From Asticcacaulis endophyticus (lineage in GTDB: Bacteria; Pseudomonadota; Alphaproteobacteria; Caulobacterales; Caulobacteraceae), in NCBI RefSeq assembly GCF_014652575.1, contig NZ_BMZB01000006.1:1-64000 (forward strand): a DNA stretch of 64,000 nucleotides, read 5' to 3'. Of this stretch, positions 16,146-25,451 are shown one piece after another. A model generated the notes under the pieces. The model was not told the origin of the DNA. It saw nothing but the letters and a program-made list of their open reading frames with translations, and ran no database searches. The stretch's first letter is position 1; every line of letters starts with the position of its first letter. The translations under genes and the position numbers were made by a program.

Positions 16146-18487
16146 ATCACAACATTGACAGCATAGGTGTGGCCTGAGTCAATATTGATTATGACGGGCT
16201 CGGTCAGGGCCACGCCATCGCAGGTCACGCCCTTTACCTCACCGCGCCGGATGGTGACGTTAAAGGTCGCCCCGCGAAACTGACGGGTGACCTCAACCTC
16301 ATCCCAGTGGGCGGGCAGTTGCGGATTGAGGCGCAAGCCATCCTTGGTGCCGCTCAGGCCCAGCAAACCGTCAATAAGACTGTGATAGACCCAGGCCACC
16401 GTGCCGGTGTTAAACAACTGGCTGGAGCGACCTGCGGTACGCGGATGCTGACGGAACGCGCCGCGGTAATAGTTCGGAATAAACACCGGCATCTGCCCGC
16501 GTTGCAGGTAGTCAGCATCGTCCGGGCCAGTGATCATTTTGCGCAACAGTTCAAAGCCCTTATCGGCCTGACCGATCTGAAACAGACTGTAGATATAAAA
16601 TATCGCGGCGTGGTTATAGACCGCGCCGTTTTCGGCCGAGCCCATCCATTTCTGGGTCACGCGGCCGACATCATCACGCATTTTGGAGTAGGGCGGGCCG
16701 AGCATTTCCACGCCGAAGGGCGTTTCCAGTTGCGTCTCGACCGCCTGCATCATCAATGGTTGATTTTCGGGTGATGCGGCGCCGCTCAAGCATGCCCATG
16801 TCTGCGGGTTGAGATAGATGCGGCCTTCCGGGTCAGAGGCCACGCCAAACACCACATCATCATCGGTAATACCGCGCGCGTACCATTGCCCGTCCCACAG
16901 GTGGGTGTTGGCGGCGGCGTTCAGATCATCGACACCTTTGCGCATGACTGCGGCGGTGGACTCATCGCTCGCATCAGCGCAGATCTGCGCCCACAGTTTC
17001 AGAGCATAACCGCTGGCCAGGGTCAGCCAGCCGGACACGCCCTTGCCCTTATAGCCGACCATATTCATCGGGTCGCACCAGTCGCCTTGGGCGATGTAGC
17101 TCAGGCCGCGATGATCGCGCGCGGTCAGCAGCCAGTTCATGGCGGCGGTCATGCGGGCGCGAACCGTCAGGCTCAGGCCCGTGGCGGCATTGGTCACGAC
17201 CTGATCCAGCACAGCATAGTGGCCGGTTTCGCGCACATAGGCATCCAGCAGGATCGGCAACCAGACACAGTGGTCGGTATGCGGCACCTGATTGATATAT
17301 TTAAGCTCTGCGCCCTCAACCAGCAGCACCCCATCGGGCATAGAGCCGTTATCGTGCTGCTGCGACAGGGCGGTAATCAGCGCAATCCGCGCCGCATCGG
17401 GCCGGATATAGACCATGCCGAGCGCGTCCTGAAGGTAGTTGCGCGTCTGCGGGTCGGTGGTCAGGCGGTTGACATCGCCGTGGTAATAGACCTGCCGCGC
17501 CAGCCAGTGATTGACGAACTGATCAAAGTGCGCGTCCGGCGTTTTGATTTTGACGACCCCGGCCCCTGCGGCAATATAGGCCTGATAGTCGCGGCGGGCG
17601 GTATTGAACCCCTCCGCCGACAGGTAGCGGGCCTTGACCTCGGCGATTTCGGCGTCATCAAAGGCTGGCCCGAACAGAAAACGGTGGGTGGCCGATGCGC
17701 CTGCCGCCAGCGCCAGATCGAACTTCATGACCGCCGTCGGCGTCTCATAGATCGCGTCTTCGCTGGCCAATCCGTCGCGCAAACCATCCGGGTTATGCAG
17801 TCCGCCTTCGCCCTCAAAGGCTTCGCGGCGACATTCCCATCCGGCAGGGGCGCGCTCGCTCAGGAAAAAGGTCTTGTCCTTGAAGTCCTTGTTTTTGAAA
17901 TAGTCCGCGACCTTTTGGTAGGGCGTGACGCAAGTGGCAACAATGCCGTTTAGCCCGGCATCAAAGGTCGCAGATTGATTCATCCAGCTCATGTAACCGA
18001 TAGTGAAAAAAGGATAAAATCCGATTGTCCTCATCCGGTTTGTGAGGTTGGTGACCGTCACTTCCCACAGTTCGACCACATCCTCCACCGGCAGGTTAAG
18101 GGTGATATCGATCCGCACCCCCAGATGCTCGATGCGCCAGGTGATATCGTGGGCCGACAGGGTAAACTCAAATCTATCCGGCACCACGCGCACTGGCTCA
18201 TAGGGGGCGGAAAAGATCTCACCCGTTACCTCGTCCTTAAGGTAAAAGAACCGGCCCGGGTGGTGGGCGTAATAGGGCTGCTCCGGCTGCATGAAGGTCC
18301 TGGCTTCAAGGTTCGGGGCATAGGCGTATTTGGCCGGTTCCGGCTGCATGAACTGCGAGGTGGCAAAGCCGCGCGCGTTCATGTGCAGCATCATCTTGCG
18401 GTTCCACAAAAACCCGGACGCTCGCGGCAGGGCGATCGGTGAGGTCAGGGTGCAGGTTAGTCCATCATTGATTATCAGGTCAGTCAT
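16142..18487 (-). CDS. GH94 disaccharide phosphorylase
   Basis: 781 residues, glycoside hydrolase family 94 (former glycosyltransferase 36). The N-terminal beta-sandwich region and the (alpha/alpha)6 barrel are both visible, with [26 protein letters not shown] and the catalytic-acid block [11 protein letters not shown]94 enzymes split cellobiose, chitobiose, cellobionate or related beta-linked disaccharides with phosphate to give a sugar 1-phosphate; the exact substrate cannot be fixed by eye. No signal peptide, so it is cytoplasmic. It overlaps the upstream transporter gene by eight bases, so import and phosphorolysis are coupled. Confidence 0.85.
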   Translation of the reverse strand: MTDLIINDGLTCTLTSPIALPRASGFLWNRKMMLHMNARGFATSQFMQPEPAKYAYAPNLEARTFMQPEQPYYAHHPGRFFYLKDEVTGEIFSAPYEPVRVVPDRFEFTLSAHDITWRIEHLGVRIDITLNLPVEDVVELWEVTVTNLTNRMRTIGFYPFFTIGYMSWMNQSATFDAGLNGIVATCVTPYQKVADYFKNKDFKDKTFFLSERAPAGWECRREAFEGEGGLHNPDGLRDGLASEDAIYETPTAVMKFDLALAAGASATHRFLFGPAFDDAEIAEVKARYLSAEGFNTARRDYQAYIAAGAGVVKIKTPDAHFDQFVNHWLARQVYYHGDVNRLTTDPQTRNYLQDALGMVYIRPDAARIALITALSQQHDNGSMPDGVLLVEGAELKYINQVPHTDHCVWLPILLDAYVRETGHYAVLDQVVTNAATGLSLTVRARMTAAMNWLLTARDHRGLSYIAQGDWCDPMNMVGYKGKGVSGWLTLASGYALKLWAQICADASDESTAAVMRKGVDDLNAAANTHLWDGQWYARGITDDDVVFGVASDPEGRIYLNPQTWACLSGAASPENQPLMMQAVETQLETPFGVEMLGPPYSKMRDDVGRVTQKWMGSAENGAVYNHAAIFYIYSLFQIGQADKGFELLRKMITGPDDADYLQRGQMPVFIPNYYRGAFRQHPRTAGRSSQLFNTGTVAWVYHSLIDGLLGLSGTKDGLRLNPQLPAHWDEVEVTRQFRGATFNVTIRRGEVKGVTCDGVALTEPVIINIDSGHTYAVNVVI

Positions 18488-19865
18488 GGGAACTTAATTT
18501 ACGCTCGGCTAGGTCAATCTGAATGGTGTCAAGGTCGTGTTTGGTCAGGCTGTAAAAGCCGGTGACGATGGCGGCAAACAGCGCCACGGCCCCCGGTGCC
18601 AGGGTCATCAGCATGACGATGCCCGATTGCGACGCGCCGGTCTGGGCCTGATTGGCGACATAGCCCAGCGCTGAAAACACAATCCCGATAACGAATGACG
18701 CCAGCGCCCCGCCCAGTTTTTGCGAAAACGTGGCGGCGGAAAAAGTCATGGCCGTGGCCCGCCTACCGGTTTTCCATTCGTTATAGTCGGCGGTGTCGGC
18801 ATACATCGAATAGGCCAGTGGCGATTTTGGCCCCAAGGTCAGGCCAATCAGGATTTGCAAGGCAAACAGCAGGCCGATCTGATCCTTGGGCACAAAATAA
18901 AACGCCACGCACAGCACGCCCACGATCGCCATCAGCACCATGAGAATATGCTTTTTATCGAAAAACCGGGTCAGGAGCGGCGTGCAGGCCGACCCCACCG
19001 CCAGCGCAATCCCGTAGACGGTCAGAAACGCGCCGGTCAGGTCAGGACGTTCAATATAATATTTCATATAATAGGCGGACGTGCTCATGCGCAGGGTGAT
19101 GGTCACCATGATGATCAGGGCCAAAAAGAACAGCACCACCCACGGCCCGTTCTGCGTCAGGTCGCGAATATCGCGTAAGGGCGAGGCGTTTGTTTCCTGC
19201 AAGGGCTCAACCCGCTCACGGGTGTTGAGAAACAGGTTGAGGAACAAAAGACCCGCGATAATGCCGTAGACCACCATGACCAGTTGCCAGCCGACGGTCT
19301 CATCACCGCCCCCGAATGTGGCCGACAGATATTTAACCAGCGGCGGGGTGAAATAGGTGACGATCGTCCCGCCTAAGAACCCGCCGATAAACCGGAACGA
19401 TATGATGGTTGAGCGTTGCTGCCCGTCCGGCGTCATCACCCCTGACAGGGCGTTATAGGGGATGTTGATGGCGGTATAGATGACCATCAGAAGGGTAAAG
19501 GTGGCATAGGCGTAGATGAGTTTGCCGCCTTCATCCAGATCGGGCGTTGTAAAGGTCAGAACGCCGGCGCCGATCATCGGGATGATCATCCATAAGATAT
19601 AGGGCCGGAACTTGCCCCATCGGGTCTTGGTGCGATCGGCGATAGCACCCATGATCGGATCGGTGATGGCGTCAACAATCTTGGTCGTCAGCAACATAGT
19701 ACCCGCGGCCGCGGCCGAAATACCGAACACGTCGGTATAGAAAATCATCAAAAACGCGGAAATCGTCGTCCAGTAAAAGTTAAAGCCGGTATCGCCAGCG
19801 CCGTAGCTGATTTTTTCAAACAGTCCGACTTTGGCGGGTGACCCTGTGTTTCCCATAGTGTTCAT
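18480..19865 (-). CDS. GPH-family sugar:cation symporter
   Basis: 461 residues with about twelve hydrophobic segments, glycoside-pentoside-hexuronide:cation symporter family (MelB/XynP-like). The N-terminus carries the family pattern ([16 protein letters not shown], and [22 protein letters not shown]). It imports a glycoside together with a cation. The downstream GH94 phosphorylase overlaps it, so the likely cargo is a beta-linked disaccharide. A LacI-type palindrome lies about 50 bases upstream of its start. Confidence 0.9.
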   Translation of the reverse strand: MNTMGNTGSPAKVGLFEKISYGAGDTGFNFYWTTISAFLMIFYTDVFGISAAAAGTMLLTTKIVDAITDPIMGAIADRTKTRWGKFRPYILWMIIPMIGAGVLTFTTPDLDEGGKLIYAYATFTLLMVIYTAINIPYNALSGVMTPDGQQRSTIISFRFIGGFLGGTIVTYFTPPLVKYLSATFGGGDETVGWQLVMVVYGIIAGLLFLNLFLNTRERVEPLQETNASPLRDIRDLTQNGPWVVLFFLALIIMVTITLRMSTSAYYMKYYIERPDLTGAFLTVYGIALAVGSACTPLLTRFFDKKHILMVLMAIVGVLCVAFYFVPKDQIGLLFALQILIGLTLGPKSPLAYSMYADTADYNEWKTGRRATAMTFSAATFSQKLGGALASFVIGIVFSALGYVANQAQTGASQSGIVMLMTLAPGAVALFAAIVTGFYSLTKHDLDTIQIDLAERKLSSHD

Positions 19866-19913
19866 GTACCGCTTCCCTGATGTTTTTATGTGTTTAGGGA
19901 TTTGATAACAGGC

Positions 19914-19931
19914 AATGTTAGCGCTGTCATT
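19914..19931. promoter_or_regulatory. LacI-type operator for the GPH-GH94 operon
   Basis: The 18-base AATGTTAGCGCTGTCATT has AATG-N2-AGC and GCT-N2-CATT half-sites around a central CG, the classic layout for LacI/GalR-family repressors (compare TGxxAxCGxTxxCA). It is 48 bases upstream of the symporter ATG and overlaps the last codon of the gene at 19930. No LacI gene is in the window, so the repressor would be encoded elsewhere. Confidence 0.65.
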
Positions 19932-20340
19932 ACTCTTCGTCAGGCGGGGCGGGCTGATTTTTGGCGGCTTTGGTTTTGACCTTTTTACGGATTTCCTTAA
20001 GCTTCAGGCCCTGCATCAACGACAGGGTGCCCTCCATCGCGCCCTTATCTGGATCGGCAAAGGCGCGGCCATAGGTTTCGACGCGGCCCTTTACGCTATC
20101 GATAAAGTCGGCCTCCCATTCGGAAAGGTCGACGCCCTGTTCAGCGGCTTCGCGTTTGGCTTTATCCAGCAGACGGACGGTGGCCTTTTGCAGCGCTTTT
20201 TTCTGATCGGCGGGGGAGGGCAGTTTGGCCTGTAAGCCAGTTTGGGATTTCAGGCCTGTATTGGATTTCAAGGATGACTTCGCTTTAAGCGGTGTCTTCT
20301 GGCGCAGGCCCATGGATGGCGTCTTCGATTTAAACGCCAT
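19930..20340 (-). CDS. Hypothetical basic protein with KTPLK-like repeats
   Basis: About 136 residues from the ATG at 20340 (a TTG at 20352 is possible). The first 45 residues are a basic low-complexity stretch of short repeats (KTPLKAKSSLKS, NTGLKSQTGLQAK), probably disordered. The rest is a charged, helical region (KKALQKATVRLLDKAKREAAEQG) with LSLMQGLKLKEIRKKVK near the end. No known domain is recognised. It lies 90 bases after the gapR stop on the same strand, behind a terminator. Confidence 0.6.
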   Translation of the reverse strand: MAFKSKTPSMGLRQKTPLKAKSSLKSNTGLKSQTGLQAKLPSPADQKKALQKATVRLLDKAKREAAEQGVDLSEWEADFIDSVKGRVETYGRAFADPDKGAMEGTLSLMQGLKLKEIRKKVKTKAAKNQPAPPDEE

Positions 20341-20360
20341 GCTGTCGCTCAATCGTCATG

Positions 20361-20396
20361 AAAAAAGCCCGCATCGGTTAAGGATGGCGGGCTTTT
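20361..20396 (-). terminator. Terminator of the GapR-like gene
   Basis: AAAAGCCCGCATC (20363-20375) pairs with GATGGCGGGCTTTT (20383-20396) with a single bulged base, and the minus strand ends in a T-run. It follows the DUF2312 gene and precedes the small basic-protein gene. Confidence 0.8.
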
Positions 20397-20428
20397 GATC
20401 TAAAAATCAAGCCAGATCAGATTTAGCC

Positions 20429-20707
20429 CTAGATTTCGCCGATAGCCGACAGGTAAAGATCGAGCAGGGCTTCTTCTTCCATGCGCTTGGCCTTATCCTT
20501 TTTGCGCAGGGATACGACCTTACGAAGGATCTTGACATCGAAACCTTCGCCCTTGGCCTCGGCATAAACTTCCTTAAGGTCGCCAGCGATCACGGCCTTG
20601 TCTTCCTCAAGGCGCTCGATACGCTCGATGATCGTGCGCAAGCGGCCTTGCGCGGCGGCATTGATAACGTCGTCCGACGTGATGGAGTTGGCGGCGTCAT
20701 CGGCCAT
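20429..20707 (-). CDS. gapR: DUF2312 family protein, GapR-like nucleoid-associated protein
   Basis: 92 residues from [13 protein letters not shown] lies upstream of the ATG at 20707. The core ([49 protein letters not shown]) is the well-conserved DUF2312 pattern. In Caulobacter the member GapR is a small tetrameric, DNA-encircling protein that tracks overtwisted DNA ahead of replication and transcription and is required for growth and asymmetric division. Alphaproteobacteria may carry more than one DUF2312 protein, so orthology to GapR is likely but not certain. It has its own terminator and is probably monocistronic. Confidence 0.85.
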   Translation of the reverse strand: MADDAANSITSDDVINAAAQGRLRTIIERIERLEEDKAVIAGDLKEVYAEAKGEGFDVKILRKVVSLRKKDKAKRMEEEALLDLYLSAIGEI

Positions 20708-20814
20708 GGTGAAGATCCTTCTAAAATTCCCGTTAAACATACCGGAGCGATTCGCCCGCCTCAACGGTAAGAGCGGCTTTTAGCTGTGGATGAATTTGTG
20801 TGCGCGGGTATAAC

Positions 20815-20847
20815 AAAAAGCGCTTAAGGCTGGCCCTAAGCGCTTTT
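20815..20847 (-). terminator. Terminator of rpmJ
   Basis: AAAAGCGCTTA (20816-20826) and TAAGCGCTTTT (20837-20847) are perfect 11-bp inverted repeats with a ten-base loop. On the minus strand five T follow the stem. It lies 40 bases after the L36 stop codon. Confidence 0.85.
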
Positions 20848-20886
20848 AGAAATCTGCAAATCAGCCAGAGCCGATCTGACGCGAAA

Positions 20887-21012
20887 TTAGCCTTGCTTGG
20901 CTTTAAAACGCGGATCGGTCTTGTTGATGACAAAGACGACGCCCTTGCGGCGCACAATCTTGCAGTCCCGGTGGCGGGTTTTCAGAGACTTGAGCGAGCT
21001 ACGGACTTTCAT
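20887..21012 (-). CDS. rpmJ: 50S ribosomal protein L36
   Basis: 41 residues, starting [24 protein letters not shown] and ending [12 protein letters not shown], the usual alphaproteobacterial L36 form. This is the longer type that lacks the full zinc-binding Cys set (only one Cys is seen). The longer frame upstream of this Met has no family match. Single gene with its own terminator. Confidence 0.95.
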   Translation of the reverse strand: MKVRSSLKSLKTRHRDCKIVRRKGVVFVINKTDPRFKAKQG

Positions 21013-21300
21013 TGGTCCCAACCTGATTTCTATAAAAGCGTGAACGGATGCTGCCATGAATCCGACACCGCAGAAGGCGCGCAAAACCGCATAGCAGCGA
21101 TGAATGAGGGCGGGTAATTAGGCGAACTGTCTGATCAAGTCAACGTGATTCACAATGATTTCGCGCTCTAAACATCAAAATAATCACCGGCGATGCCGAT
21201 TTTGTTATGGCATGACCCGCCTTCTGCCACATTGCAGGCTTGGATTGTCATCATAATCTGAGATAGATTCAAGCTCATAACACACTTTACGGGAGTTCTC

Positions 21301-22632
21301 ATGGTGGGCCGCTATCTGACATTGGCGTTGTTTTTGACGGCCTGTTCTTCGGCGACCTCGATCCCGACGCCGATTGATCCGCCGTCACCAACGCCCGCAA
21401 AGCCTGATCCGCTGGTGACGGCTCCGGCGACCTCAAGCCCGTCGCCGACCGTGGGTAAGGTCGATTATCCGTCATTCTATCACTGGCGCGACGACTTTAT
21501 AAATCGGGCGGTGGCCAAGGGCTATGACCGCGCCTTTGTGACTGAGGCCCTCAGCACGACCGCGCCGTCGGAACGGGTGGTGGCGCTCGATACCAAGCAG
21601 CCGGAATTTTCCAAGCCCATCAGCGCCTATGTCAAGGGTGCGGTGACGACGCCGCGCTTTGAGGCCGCCCGCGCCAGGCTGGCGGCCACGCCCCATGTGC
21701 CGGAGATCGAGGCAACCTACGGTGTGCCCGCCGCCCTGCTGGGTGGCATCTGGACGATGGAAAGCGATCTGGGCCGTATTCAGGGCGATTTTGATGTCAT
21801 CAATGCCTATGCGACGCTGGCCTTTGATGGCCGCAGACGGGCTTGGGCCGAGACCCAGCTTCTGATGGCGCTCGATATCCTCAAAACCGGTAAGGTCGAT
21901 CGCGCGACCCTCAAAGGCTCATGGGCCGGGGCCATGGGCCAGACGCAGTTCCTGCCGGAAAACTATGTCAAGCTGGGCGTCGATGCCGACAAAGACGGCA
22001 AGGTCGATATCTGGACATCCGATCCCGATGCGCTGGGCTCTGCCGCTAATCTGCTGGCCAAGGCGGGCTGGAAGGCCGGTCAGGCGTGGGCGGTTGAGGT
22101 CATCCTGCCGGCGGGCTTTGACTATTATCTGTCGGAAACCGAAAGCCAGACGCCGGACTGGTGGGCCACCAAGGGGGTCGTGCGGGCTGATGGGGGGGCG
22201 TGGACCGACGGTGAAAAGCTGGAAAACGCCACGCTTATCCTGCCGTCAGGGGCAAATGGCCCGGCGTTTCTGGCCCTGCCCAACCATTTTGTGATCCGCA
22301 AATATAATAACTCGACCGCCTACGCGCTGGCGGTCGGGTTGCTGGGTGATGGTATCGCAGGCAAACCGGCGCTCAAAACCCCGTGGCCGGACGAGCAGCC
22401 TCTGTCGACCGCCCAACGGGTCAATACCCAAAAAGCGCTGCTCAAAGAAGGTTTCGATCCCGGTATTGCCGATGGCGTGATCGGTGTGGGCACGCGCAAG
22501 GCCCTGCGTGAATGGCAACGCGCCAATGGCAGGCCTGCGGATGGTTACTTGTCGGTGACCCTGGCCGATGAACTGTCGGCCAAGGTGACGAGCTATACCA
22601 TCCTTGGGCCGACCTCGACGCCGACGCCGTAG
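21301..22632 (+). CDS. Lytic murein transglycosylase B-like lipoprotein
   Basis: 443 residues. A lipoprotein signal peptide with lipobox LTAC places Cys at about residue 15. The SLT_2/MltB catalytic domain follows (GVPAALLGGIWTMESDLGR with the catalytic Glu, then GSWAGAMGQTQFLPENY), and a C-terminal peptidoglycan-binding domain (KEGFDPGIADGVIGVGTRKALREWQRANG) ends it. It cleaves peptidoglycan strands to 1,6-anhydromuropeptides at the outer membrane. GGGAG lies just before the ATG. Its stop codon directly abuts that of the convergent peptidase gene. Confidence 0.92.
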   Translation: MVGRYLTLALFLTACSSATSIPTPIDPPSPTPAKPDPLVTAPATSSPSPTVGKVDYPSFYHWRDDFINRAVAKGYDRAFVTEALSTTAPSERVVALDTKQPEFSKPISAYVKGAVTTPRFEAARARLAATPHVPEIEATYGVPAALLGGIWTMESDLGRIQGDFDVINAYATLAFDGRRRAWAETQLLMALDILKTGKVDRATLKGSWAGAMGQTQFLPENYVKLGVDADKDGKVDIWTSDPDALGSAANLLAKAGWKAGQAWAVEVILPAGFDYYLSETESQTPDWWATKGVVRADGGAWTDGEKLENATLILPSGANGPAFLALPNHFVIRKYNNSTAYALAVGLLGDGIAGKPALKTPWPDEQPLSTAQRVNTQKALLKEGFDPGIADGVIGVGTRKALREWQRANGRPADGYLSVTLADELSAKVTSYTILGPTSTPTP

Positions 22633-23757
22633 CTATTCCGTGGTTGAGGGGGCTTTTTTGTTGGTGGGGCAACCGGTCGCCGCGCACGCGCCTTTGTCGT
22701 TCCAATAGATCAGCCGCGCTACGGTATCGCCCGGATCGCGGCGCGGGTCGGTCGCCACCGACAACACCTGACCGTCACGAGGTGCTGTAATCTGTCCGAC
22801 CACATCACCGTAGGCATTGGTTATGGTCGCCACAGCGTCGCCAGCTTTTACGGTGTCGCCCAGCTTAACGGTCACATGGGCAAAGCCGCCACGCGGGGCT
22901 TTGACATTGAGGATTTCGTTGCCCAGAAATGGCTCAGGCCCGCTCAGGTTGGGCGCTCCCGCCACCATGCCCTGATCACGCATGACATTGATAATGCCCT
23001 TGACGCCGCGGGCGATCATGACCGGATCGAAGCTTTCGGCCACGCCAAGCTCAAGGGTCACGCTGGTGAAGCCATAGGCATTAAGCGTGTTTTCCACCGT
23101 GCCATCGATACCGGGGTCCATATTGATGACATCCGGCCGGATAAGATCGGCCAAATGCCGCGCGCCTGATGTTTCGGCAAAGACATACATGGGATAGCTG
23201 ATACCCGCCGATTGGGTATGCAGGTCGATGGAGATATCGACATTGCCCATAAACAGATTGGACCACAGTCGCGCGGCATAGATATTGGCAGCACCACCAT
23301 GTAGGTCGCCGGGCAGAATGCGGTTAAGGTTTTCTCCCCCCGATCCATGACCATTCGGCGTAAACTGCCGCGTCGAATGCAAAAGGCCAGGGGTGTTAAG
23401 GCCCGGCACCGCGATAATTGTACCGCTTAAGGTTTTTGGGTCAGTGTCCTTGATAATCTGCTGAACGACCGGGATGCCGTTAAGTTCATCGCCGTGGATG
23501 GCCGCGGTCAGCAACAGCTTAGGGCCGGGTTTGGCGCCCTTAATGACCACGACTGGCACATACCATCCCTGACCAATCGATTGATCGGAGACGCGGAAAT
23601 AAAGCTTTGTGACGCTGCTCGCTTTGAAATCAGCGCTATCGAGTTTATCAATGACCGCAAATCCATCCACCCGGTCGCCGGTATAGACGGTGGCGGCCAT
23701 TGCCGGTGCGAAGACACCGGACATGAGCAGGGTGATCAGGGGCAGGGCGCGCTTCAT
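22633..23757 (-). CDS. Exported succinylglutamate desuccinylase/aspartoacylase-like zinc hydrolase
   Basis: 374 residues from the ATG at 23757 (AAGGA upstream). A signal peptide ends near ...FAPAMAA. The AspA/AstE fold (M14-like) is visible: AAIHGDELNG supplies a zinc His and Glu, and SIDLHTQS the second His; TLELG near the end fits the general-base Glu. A C-terminal lipoyl/barrel-like part (LGDTVKAGDAVATITNAYGDVVGQITAPRDG) is typical for the exported group. It probably cleaves an amide in a periplasmic substrate that is not known. Confidence 0.8.
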   Translation of the reverse strand: MKRALPLITLLMSGVFAPAMAATVYTGDRVDGFAVIDKLDSADFKASSVTKLYFRVSDQSIGQGWYVPVVVIKGAKPGPKLLLTAAIHGDELNGIPVVQQIIKDTDPKTLSGTIIAVPGLNTPGLLHSTRQFTPNGHGSGGENLNRILPGDLHGGAANIYAARLWSNLFMGNVDISIDLHTQSAGISYPMYVFAETSGARHLADLIRPDVINMDPGIDGTVENTLNAYGFTSVTLELGVAESFDPVMIARGVKGIINVMRDQGMVAGAPNLSGPEPFLGNEILNVKAPRGGFAHVTVKLGDTVKAGDAVATITNAYGDVVGQITAPRDGQVLSVATDPRRDPGDTVARLIYWNDKGACAATGCPTNKKAPSTTE

Positions 23758-23938
23758 ATCCGGTTTCCTTGAATTAACGTCAGACGTCACCTTACCCGGA
23801 TCGCGGCGGTTTGCCAGCGGCACAGGTCATGATTTCTGCGCATCAAAAAGGTAAAAAAAGACGGTTAATCGAAACCGCCCCTTAAGGATTAGCCCTTAAC
23901 CTGATCCGAATCGTTTGTTCGGGTTGGTTGCGGGTCTC

Positions 23939-24808
23939 ATGTTTCAGATTATCGGTATCGTTGTTCTGTTTGCCACGGTGTTCGGCAGTTATATCTGGTC
24001 GGGCGGCTCGATGGCGCCGATCCTGCACTCCTTGGCCTACGAACTGACCGGGATTCTGGGGGCGGCCATCGGGGCGACCTTGATTGCCAACGACCTGCAT
24101 ACCTTAAAAAGCATGGGCGGCGGCATGGGTAAGGTGTTCAGCGGTCCGAAATGGAAGGCGTCAGATTACCGTGATCTGTTATCGCTGCTGTTCCTGCTGA
24201 CCAAGACCATGAAGTCCAAGGGTGTGATCGCGCTCGAAAGCCATATCGAAAAGCCGCATGATTCGACGATCTTCAATCGCTACCCAAAGATCATGAAGGA
24301 TCACTTCGCCACCGATTTTATCTGCGACACCCTGCGGATGATGACCATGAACCTCGAAGACCCGCATCAGGTCGAGGATGCCATGGAAAAGCAACTTGAA
24401 AAACACCACCACGAAGCGCTGCATCCGGCCCACGCTCTGCAATCCATGTCAGACGCCCTGCCGGCGTTGGGGATCGTCGTCGCCGTTCTGGGGGTTATTA
24501 AGACCATGGGCGCGATCACCGAGCCGCCGGAAGTTCTGGGCGGCATGATCGGCGGCGCGCTGGTCGGTACCTTCCTTGGCGTTATGCTGTCCTATGGTCT
24601 GGTCGGGCCGTTCGCCACACGCCTGAGTGGGATCGTTGAGGAAGAGGGCGCATTCTATAAGATCATCCAGTCGGTGCTGGTGGCTCACCTGCATGGCAAT
24701 GCCGCTCAGATTTCGGTCGAAATCGGCCGCGGCAGTGTGCCGTCAACCATGCAGCCGAGCTTCCTTGAAATGGAAGAAGCACTCAACACCATACCTGCCG
24801 AGGGGTAA
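23939..24808 (+). CDS. motA: Flagellar motor stator protein MotA
   Basis: 289 residues from the ATG at 23939 (MFQIIGIVVLFATVFGSYI). Four membrane segments: two at the N-terminus (about 1-20 and 25-45) and two near residues 160-215 (LPALGIVVAVLGVIKTMG and GGMIGGALVGTFLGVMLSYGLVGP), with the conserved Pro residues and the cytoplasmic charged loop between them. MotA with MotB forms the proton-driven stator of the flagellum. motB is not adjacent, as is common in Caulobacterales. Confidence 0.95.
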   Translation: MFQIIGIVVLFATVFGSYIWSGGSMAPILHSLAYELTGILGAAIGATLIANDLHTLKSMGGGMGKVFSGPKWKASDYRDLLSLLFLLTKTMKSKGVIALESHIEKPHDSTIFNRYPKIMKDHFATDFICDTLRMMTMNLEDPHQVEDAMEKQLEKHHHEALHPAHALQSMSDALPALGIVVAVLGVIKTMGAITEPPEVLGGMIGGALVGTFLGVMLSYGLVGPFATRLSGIVEEEGAFYKIIQSVLVAHLHGNAAQISVEIGRGSVPSTMQPSFLEMEEALNTIPAEG

Positions 24809-25130
24809 CGTCTCCCCTTTGATGTGAGCCTTGACGGTGAGGCGGCCTTGGGGCCATACTCAAACCGCATTATTTGACGTGATGCCGCTTTATTTTGAGC
24901 GGTATCAGCGTTTACGGTGTATGCCGTCTGGCTTATATGCGCCATTAACCTTTCATCATATTCGCCTGATTTGAGAAAATAATGGCGGCTTTATGGAATG
25001 CGATCACAAATTTGTGAAATACCCTCTTGCGAGACTCTGTCATTTTCGGTATGTCTTGAATCAGGGCCTAGGTAGTAACTTTAAGTTACGTCTCTGGCGC
25101 CTCTTAACGTTAAGATAAGGATCTGGATCC
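24809..25130. promoter_or_regulatory. Intergenic region with palindromes before the Ala/Glu lipoprotein
   Basis: 322 bases without a gene. GATGCCGCT (24881-24889) and AGCGGTATC (24898-24906) form a hairpin with one G-T pair, possibly ending motA transcription. Close to the next gene are two short perfect palindromes, TAACTT-T-AAGTTA (25076-25088) and CTTAACGTTAAG (25103-25114), followed by AAGGA before the ATG at 25131. They sit where promoter or leader elements are expected. Confidence 0.5.
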
Positions 25131-25361
25131 ATGACCTCCAAAATCGTTCGCTCGGCCCTGGTTGCCGCTGCTGCTGTTGCTGCTCTTTCGATCGCTGCTT
25201 GCTCGAAGCCTGCTGAAGCTCCTGTTGAAGAAGCTGCTGCTGAAGCTTCGGAAGCTGCTGAAGTTGCTACCGAAGCTGCTTCGGACGCTGCTGAAGCTGC
25301 CTCGGCTGCTGCCGACGCCGCTGCTGCTGCTCCGGCTGCTGAAGCTCCGGCTGCTCACTAA
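25131..25361 (+). CDS. Small Ala/Glu-rich lipoprotein
   Basis: 76 residues. The signal peptide ends in the lipobox SIAAC (Cys at about residue 24). The mature part is almost only Ala, Glu, Pro, Ser, Asp (repeats such as EAASDAAEAAS and EAPAA), likely an extended or helical acidic surface or periplasmic tail. Ala is encoded mainly by GCT, unlike the GCC/GCG use of nearby genes, which suggests codon selection for high expression or a repeat-expanded sequence. AAGGA precedes the ATG and a strong terminator follows. Function unknown; it may resemble small abundant envelope lipoproteins. Confidence 0.75.
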   Translation: MTSKIVRSALVAAAAVAALSIAACSKPAEAPVEEAAAEASEAAEVATEAASDAAEAASAAADAAAAAPAAEAPAAH

Positions 25362-25401
25362 TTAATCGGCCTCTTGGGCCATTGATTAGACAAGAATACG
25401 A

Positions 25402-25432
25402 AGGGTCGCCTACTATAGGGGCGGCCCTTTTT
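25402..25432 (+). terminator. Terminator after the small lipoprotein
   Basis: AGGGTCGCC (25402-25410) pairs with GGCGGCCCT (25420-25428) with one G-T pair, followed by a five-base T-run. It lies 20 bases before the mnmC start. Confidence 0.85.
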
Positions 25433-25451
25433 CTATTGGTAAACCGTAACC

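Noticed and set aside
16886-17953. 355-residue plus-strand frame opposite the GH94 gene
   Set aside because: The opposite strand has intact GH94 motifs; this frame has no recognisable motif and is a shadow.
25110-25358. Ser/Arg/Phe-rich minus-strand frame opposite the Ala/Glu lipoprotein
   Set aside because: It only mirrors the GCT/GAA repeats of the lipoprotein; the plus strand has a signal peptide, lipobox, ribosome-binding site and terminator.
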